Source: Bacteroidota bacterium
GTDB taxonomy: Bacteria > Bacteroidota > Ignavibacteria > Kryptoniales > JAKASW01
Direction: 5' to 3'
Assembly: GCA_021789755.1 (NCBI GenBank)
Contig: JAJYJD010000166.1
Location: forward strand, 1 to 7,659
Length of the DNA: 7,659 bases
The notes below the pieces were generated by a model. That model was given only the letters and a program-made list of their open reading frames with translations. It did no database searches and was not told the DNA's origin. Position 1 is the first letter of the stretch; every line of letters begins with the position of its first letter. Position numbers and translations under genes: made by a program. Of the stretch, positions 5,200 to 7,659 are shown in pieces.

Positions 5200-5868
5200 T
5201 CAGCGAAAGAGCCGGTCGACGTCTATCTTTTTTCCGTAACTCTTTTCGCTCACCGAAGCAAGCCGCTCGATTTCCTCGCGAGTAAGTTCCTTCGCGCCGC
5301 CCAGCTGTCTGACGATGTACGCGATGCGCGCGGTGTGCTCGACCTTCTCCATTTTATTGTAAGCATCGTCGAGAGACCCGCCGCAGGTGACGACACCGTG
5401 ATTGGCGAGCATGATAGCGTCGTAGTCTTTGGCCAGCGGCGCGATCGATGAGACGACCTCGGAGGTCGAAGGCGTCGCGTATTCTGCAAGCGGAATTATC
5501 CCCAGCGCTGCGATGACTTCAGGAAACACGAGACTGTCCAGCGGAATGCGGGCTGCGGCAAACGCAGTAGCGAACGGAGGGTGTGCATGGACCACCGCTC
5601 TCACGTCGGGCTTTGCACCGTAAATGAAGCTGTGCATGGCAAATTCAGTCGACGGCCTTCCGATTCCCGACACGATCCTGCCGTCCATCCCGACAATGAT
5701 CAGCTCTTCAATTTCCAGATCGGCCTTATTCCTTCCGCTTGGTGTCACGAGGATTGTCCCGTCCGGGAGTCTGGCGCTGACGTTTCCGTCGGTGGCCGCG
5801 ACAAAACCGTGTTCGGCCAGCCTCCGGCAGGTTTTTAGAAGAGATTCTTTCAGGTTCTGAGTTTCCAT
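5200..5868 (-). CDS. Class II aldolase/adducin family protein, L-fuculose-phosphate aldolase-like
   Basis: The family uses a zinc ion to cleave or rearrange sugar phosphates, for example L-fuculose-1-phosphate into dihydroxyacetone phosphate and lactaldehyde. The 222-residue length matches FucA (about 215). Visible motifs are GNVSAR (28-33) and TPSG (42-45), which bind the substrate phosphate, RPSTE (71-75) with the catalytic acid E75, HAHPPFA (94-100) with zinc ligands H94 and H96, and ANHGVV (155-160) with the third ligand H157. The spacing closely follows FucA. It lies 25 bases after the exported unknown and, beyond that, an oxidoreductase, suggesting a sugar-related unit. Ribulose-phosphate 4-epimerase, methylthioribulose-phosphate dehydratase and the 5-deoxyribulose-phosphate aldolase of 5'-deoxyadenosine salvage are close relatives, so the substrate is open. 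The ATG at 5868 has only a weak upstream GAAG. A terminator follows. Confidence 0.88.
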   Translation of the reverse strand: METQNLKESLLKTCRRLAEHGFVAATDGNVSARLPDGTILVTPSGRNKADLEIEELIIVGMDGRIVSGIGRPSTEFAMHSFIYGAKPDVRAVVHAHPPFATAFAAARIPLDSLVFPEVIAALGIIPLAEYATPSTSEVVSSIAPLAKDYDAIMLANHGVVTCGGSLDDAYNKMEKVEHTARIAYIVRQLGGAKELTREEIERLASVSEKSYGKKIDVDRLFR

Positions 5869-5893
5869 ATTAATCTTCGATCTTACCGCGCCA

Positions 5894-6391
5894 TCACCTC
5901 AAGAGAGGGAGCGTGGCTTTCCAGATTTTGTTTTCCTGTTCGGGGGCCGTGCCGTTGACCGTCGCAGCACGAAACTCCTTCACAACCTGGTCAATTGTTT
6001 TCTTCCCGATCTGCGCGTTCTGCAGCCTGACAATTAGGATCGCATCTACGATCGGAACATTTATGTTTTTCGTGTCGACATAGAACGAATCGAGCCCGTC
6101 ACGGATCTCACCGACGTTCATGCCGATAAAGGCATCGTTGTAATCGACCGCATCGAGCTTCAGCTGTGCGTGCTGGGACCAGAACACCGTCATGTTGTAC
6201 AGTCCGTCGACGTAAAACGTCTTCCGCGTCACGGTTTCCGCCTGAGAACCGATATTCAGCCCTTCCCATGTCACCCCGTTCTGGGCGCCAACCTGTGGTT
6301 CCTGGGCATATCCGTCCTTCGCGCCGAGAGCGCAGAGTATGAATGCGAGCGACAAAAGAATCGTTTGAAGGCCTCTTCTTGCAGAAATCAT
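5894..6391 (-). CDS. Small exported protein of unknown function
   Basis: I do not recognise this 165-residue protein. It begins with a clear signal peptide (MISARRGLQT, then a hydrophobic stretch to about residue 24, likely cleavage after YAQ or nearby at about 28-30). The mature part is about 135 residues with no cysteine and no enzyme motif that I can see. A first half around RKTFYVDGLYNMTVFW (56-71) leads to a second half with FIGMNVGEIRDGLDSFY (88-104), NVPIVDAILIVRLQN (111-125) and the helix KKTIDQVVKEFR (130-141). This looks like a small helical domain; a distant likeness to Rap1a/Tai-type folds is possible but unproven. A GGAGA site seven bases before the ATG at 6391 supports the start. 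It lies 46 bases after the oxidoreductase gene and 25 before the aldolase gene, probably on one transcript. Confidence 0.75.
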   Translation of the reverse strand: MISARRGLQTILLSLAFILCALGAKDGYAQEPQVGAQNGVTWEGLNIGSQAETVTRKTFYVDGLYNMTVFWSQHAQLKLDAVDYNDAFIGMNVGEIRDGLDSFYVDTKNINVPIVDAILIVRLQNAQIGKKTIDQVVKEFRAATVNGTAPEQENKIWKATLPLLR

Positions 6392-6437
6392 CTTCTTATC
6401 TCCGGGGTTTAGAATTCAGTTTTCATAACTGCTTTTA

Positions 6438-7430
6438 TCACACAACAAAATTAAGTTCTTCCCATTTCATCGCCGAATCAAGTGCCATAATCATGGTCCG
6501 AAAATCCTTGAAAGCTTCCTCGAATGTGCTTACCGGCATCATGTGCTTTACGATCGCATCATAGAAATCTTCCAGCTGCCCCTGGTAACCGCGATCTGTC
6601 TCTATCGTTTCTTCGATATCCGGCTTGTTCTGGCGTTTAACAGTTAACTTGTTCCCTTCAAGAACAAGTGATCCGTCACTCCCGAGGATGACGAGCTGGT
6701 TCTTGCTCATCCCCTGGGCGCTGAAATACATATTGAAGACACCGTTCATGCCGTTTTCAAACACAAATTGAAAAGACATCGAGTCCATTCTCCCTATGTC
6801 CGGATTGACGCTGCGGTTGAAGGCGATCCCCGATTTCACCTCGCCGAACAGGTCGCGGAGTACTGCGATGTTGTGAATGCCTGCATCCATCACGAAGCCG
6901 CCCGGATATTGGTGATCGATACGCCAGAGGGTTTTTGCATATTTGTTGTCGGTATCGGTAACCGTCAGTTGGTCCCAGAAAACGGAATACGGCTGGCCGA
7001 TTCTCCCCCCCGCGATCAGCTCCCTCATCCTTCTGAAGACCGGGTTGTAACGGTAATTTTCTGCAACCATCATGACTCTATCAAACCGGCCTGGAAATGT
7101 CGCCATGAGTGCTGCGTCGTCGAGATTAGCCGCGAGCGGTTTCTCCACGATCACGTGTTTCCCCGCCTCAAGCGAGTCAAGAGTGACACGGCAGTTCATA
7201 TGGATCGGCAGGATTATATCGACGGCATCGACGTTCTTCTGAGCGAGAACGTCACGATAGTCTAGGAAGTACGGAACGCCTCCGACAAGACCCGCAAACT
7301 CTTTCGCCTTCTTCTCCGTGTGGTTGCAGACGCATGTGATTTCGAACTTGTCTTTCAGGTTCAGGAGAGGCGGCAGATGTAATTCTCTGGCCGCGATCCC
7401 GGTCCCGATTATTCCCAGTTTCACTTTCAT
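6438..7430 (-). CDS. Gfo/Idh/MocA family oxidoreductase
   Basis: Members oxidise or reduce sugars, inositols and related compounds with NAD(P). From the ATG at 7430 the protein has 330 residues, normal for the family. The N-terminal Rossmann fold shows GIIGTGIAAR (6-15) for dinucleotide binding. The family signature EKPLA (96-100) carries the catalytic lysine K97, followed by ENYRYNP (124-130). The C-terminal beta-sheet domain has GGFVMDAGIHNIAVL (177-191), which holds D182 and H186, the usual catalytic partners of the lysine. I chose the ATG at 7430 because AAGGA lies eight bases upstream and the glycine-rich motif then starts at residue 6. The frame stays open to a TTG at 7601, but those extra residues look non-coding. 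It is first in a likely unit with the exported protein and aldolase. The substrate cannot be told. Confidence 0.93.
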   Translation of the reverse strand: MKVKLGIIGTGIAARELHLPPLLNLKDKFEITCVCNHTEKKAKEFAGLVGGVPYFLDYRDVLAQKNVDAVDIILPIHMNCRVTLDSLEAGKHVIVEKPLAANLDDAALMATFPGRFDRVMMVAENYRYNPVFRRMRELIAGGRIGQPYSVFWDQLTVTDTDNKYAKTLWRIDHQYPGGFVMDAGIHNIAVLRDLFGEVKSGIAFNRSVNPDIGRMDSMSFQFVFENGMNGVFNMYFSAQGMSKNQLVILGSDGSLVLEGNKLTVKRQNKPDIEETIETDRGYQGQLEDFYDAIVKHMMPVSTFEEAFKDFRTMIMALDSAMKWEELNFVV

Positions 7431-7438
7431 GGATCGAT

Positions 7439-7443
7439 TCCTT
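7439..7443 (-). promoter_or_regulatory. Ribosome binding site that decides the oxidoreductase start
   Basis: AAGGA on the minus strand, eight bases before the ATG at 7430. It separates the family-typical 330-residue product from a 57-residue longer reading that would begin at a TTG at 7601. Confidence 0.6.
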
Positions 7444-7455
7444 GACTCACGAACT

Positions 7456-7485
7456 AATTTAGCTAAGTCATGCCGCCACAAACAA
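7456..7485 (-). promoter_or_regulatory. Weak promoter candidate before the oxidoreductase gene
   Basis: TTGTTT (7480-7485) and TAAATT (7456-7461) on the minus strand are 18 bases apart and each match the sigma70 boxes at four of six positions. The position, some 20 bases before the ribosome site, is sensible. An 8-bp palindrome TTAGCTAA (7459-7466) overlaps the -10 side. The match is weak enough to be chance. Confidence 0.2.
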
Positions 7486-7659
7486 TATTCAACGGCCGGC
7501 ATTCTGTGCTGCTTTAGCCTCCTCCCCGAGCTGAGACAGATATTTGGGCAGTGGACTTTCTTGAACTGGAAAAACAACGGAATACGGATGACACAGAACA
7601 AAACAAGATTACCCCGGATCGGATTACTATTAATAAATAATCCGCGAGAATCCGTGCCT

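Larger units (their letters stand above)
7431..7659. other. Non-coding upstream stretch with a 7-bp inverted repeat
   Basis: No complete gene can be supported in these 229 bases. Near the window edge CGGATTA (7620-7626) and TAATCCG (7638-7644) form an inverted repeat with an AT-rich 11-base spacer, and further ATCCG-type words flank it on both sides. No T run follows the hairpin on either strand, so it is more likely a binding site or repeat fragment than an intrinsic terminator. On the minus strand a frame without an ATG, GTG or TTG start is open from 7608 to a TGA at 7489-7491 and ends with protein-like sequence (PLPKYLSQLGEEAKAAQ). It may be chance or the remnant of an upstream gene. Confidence 0.35.

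Noticed and set aside
5020..5451. Plus-strand open frame across the gap between the aldolase and nadK
   Set aside because: It is mostly antisense to the aldolase and reads through the terminator and hairpin region; nothing in its product suggests a real protein.
7431..7601. N-terminal extension of the oxidoreductase to a TTG at 7601
   Set aside because: The extra 57 residues are Cys- and Arg-rich with no family likeness, while the ATG at 7430 has a good ribosome site and puts the GxGxxA motif at the usual place.
1..7659. CRISPR array, insertion sequence, prophage or toxin-antitoxin pair
   Set aside because: No spaced direct repeats, transposase motifs, terminal inverted repeats, phage genes or paired small toxin/antitoxin genes are visible.

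Overview
The window reads as an ordinary chromosomal stretch of a bacterium. Every gene I can support lies on the minus strand, so transcription runs from high to low coordinates. Shine-Dalgarno sites are clear before several genes (AGGAGG, GGAGG, AAGGA). Together with family resemblance of the NAD kinase, the CPDS thioredoxin-like protein and the metalloenzyme to proteins I associate with the Bacteroidota/Chlorobiota/Ignavibacteria group, this suggests a free-living member of that neighbourhood. The taxonomic guess is weak and rests on memory of protein style, not on a search. I see no mobile element, CRISPR array, tRNA or rRNA.

Layout in transcription order. (1) 7431-7659 has no confident gene; it holds a 7-bp inverted repeat, a weak promoter candidate and an open frame without a start codon. 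(2) 7430-5200 is a likely three-gene unit: a Gfo/Idh/MocA sugar-type oxidoreductase, a small exported protein of unknown function, and a class II (FucA-like) aldolase. (3) 5199-4991 is non-coding and holds two GC-rich hairpins, an intrinsic terminator and, just beyond it, a good sigma70-type promoter for the next gene. (4) 4981-3570 encodes NAD kinase and an exported thioredoxin-like protein with a CPDS active site, joined by an ATGA overlap. (5) 3569-3498 is a 72-bp gap with a 14-bp palindrome. (6) 3497-480 holds prmC, dtd, an exported peptidase-MA-like protein whose zinc site looks lost, and an alkaline-phosphatase-superfamily metalloenzyme. Overlaps or short gaps (4 nt, 8 nt, 24 nt) argue for one transcript. 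(7) 479-363 is a gap with a candidate promoter overlapping an inverted repeat. (8) 362-1 is the start of an SPFH/band 7 membrane protein that leaves the window and is frame-disrupted at a run of eight T.

Functionally, PrmC and Dtd both support accurate translation (release-factor methylation, removal of D-amino acids from tRNA). NAD kinase supplies NADP and sits with a thiol-family envelope protein. The aldolase and oxidoreductase suggest use of a sugar or sugar phosphate. The most interesting items are the apparent pseudo-peptidase, the single-cysteine thioredoxin coupled to NAD kinase, the structured RNA candidate ahead of nadK, and the homopolymer frameshift in the SPFH gene. I do not see convincing evidence for a wholly new multi-gene system.
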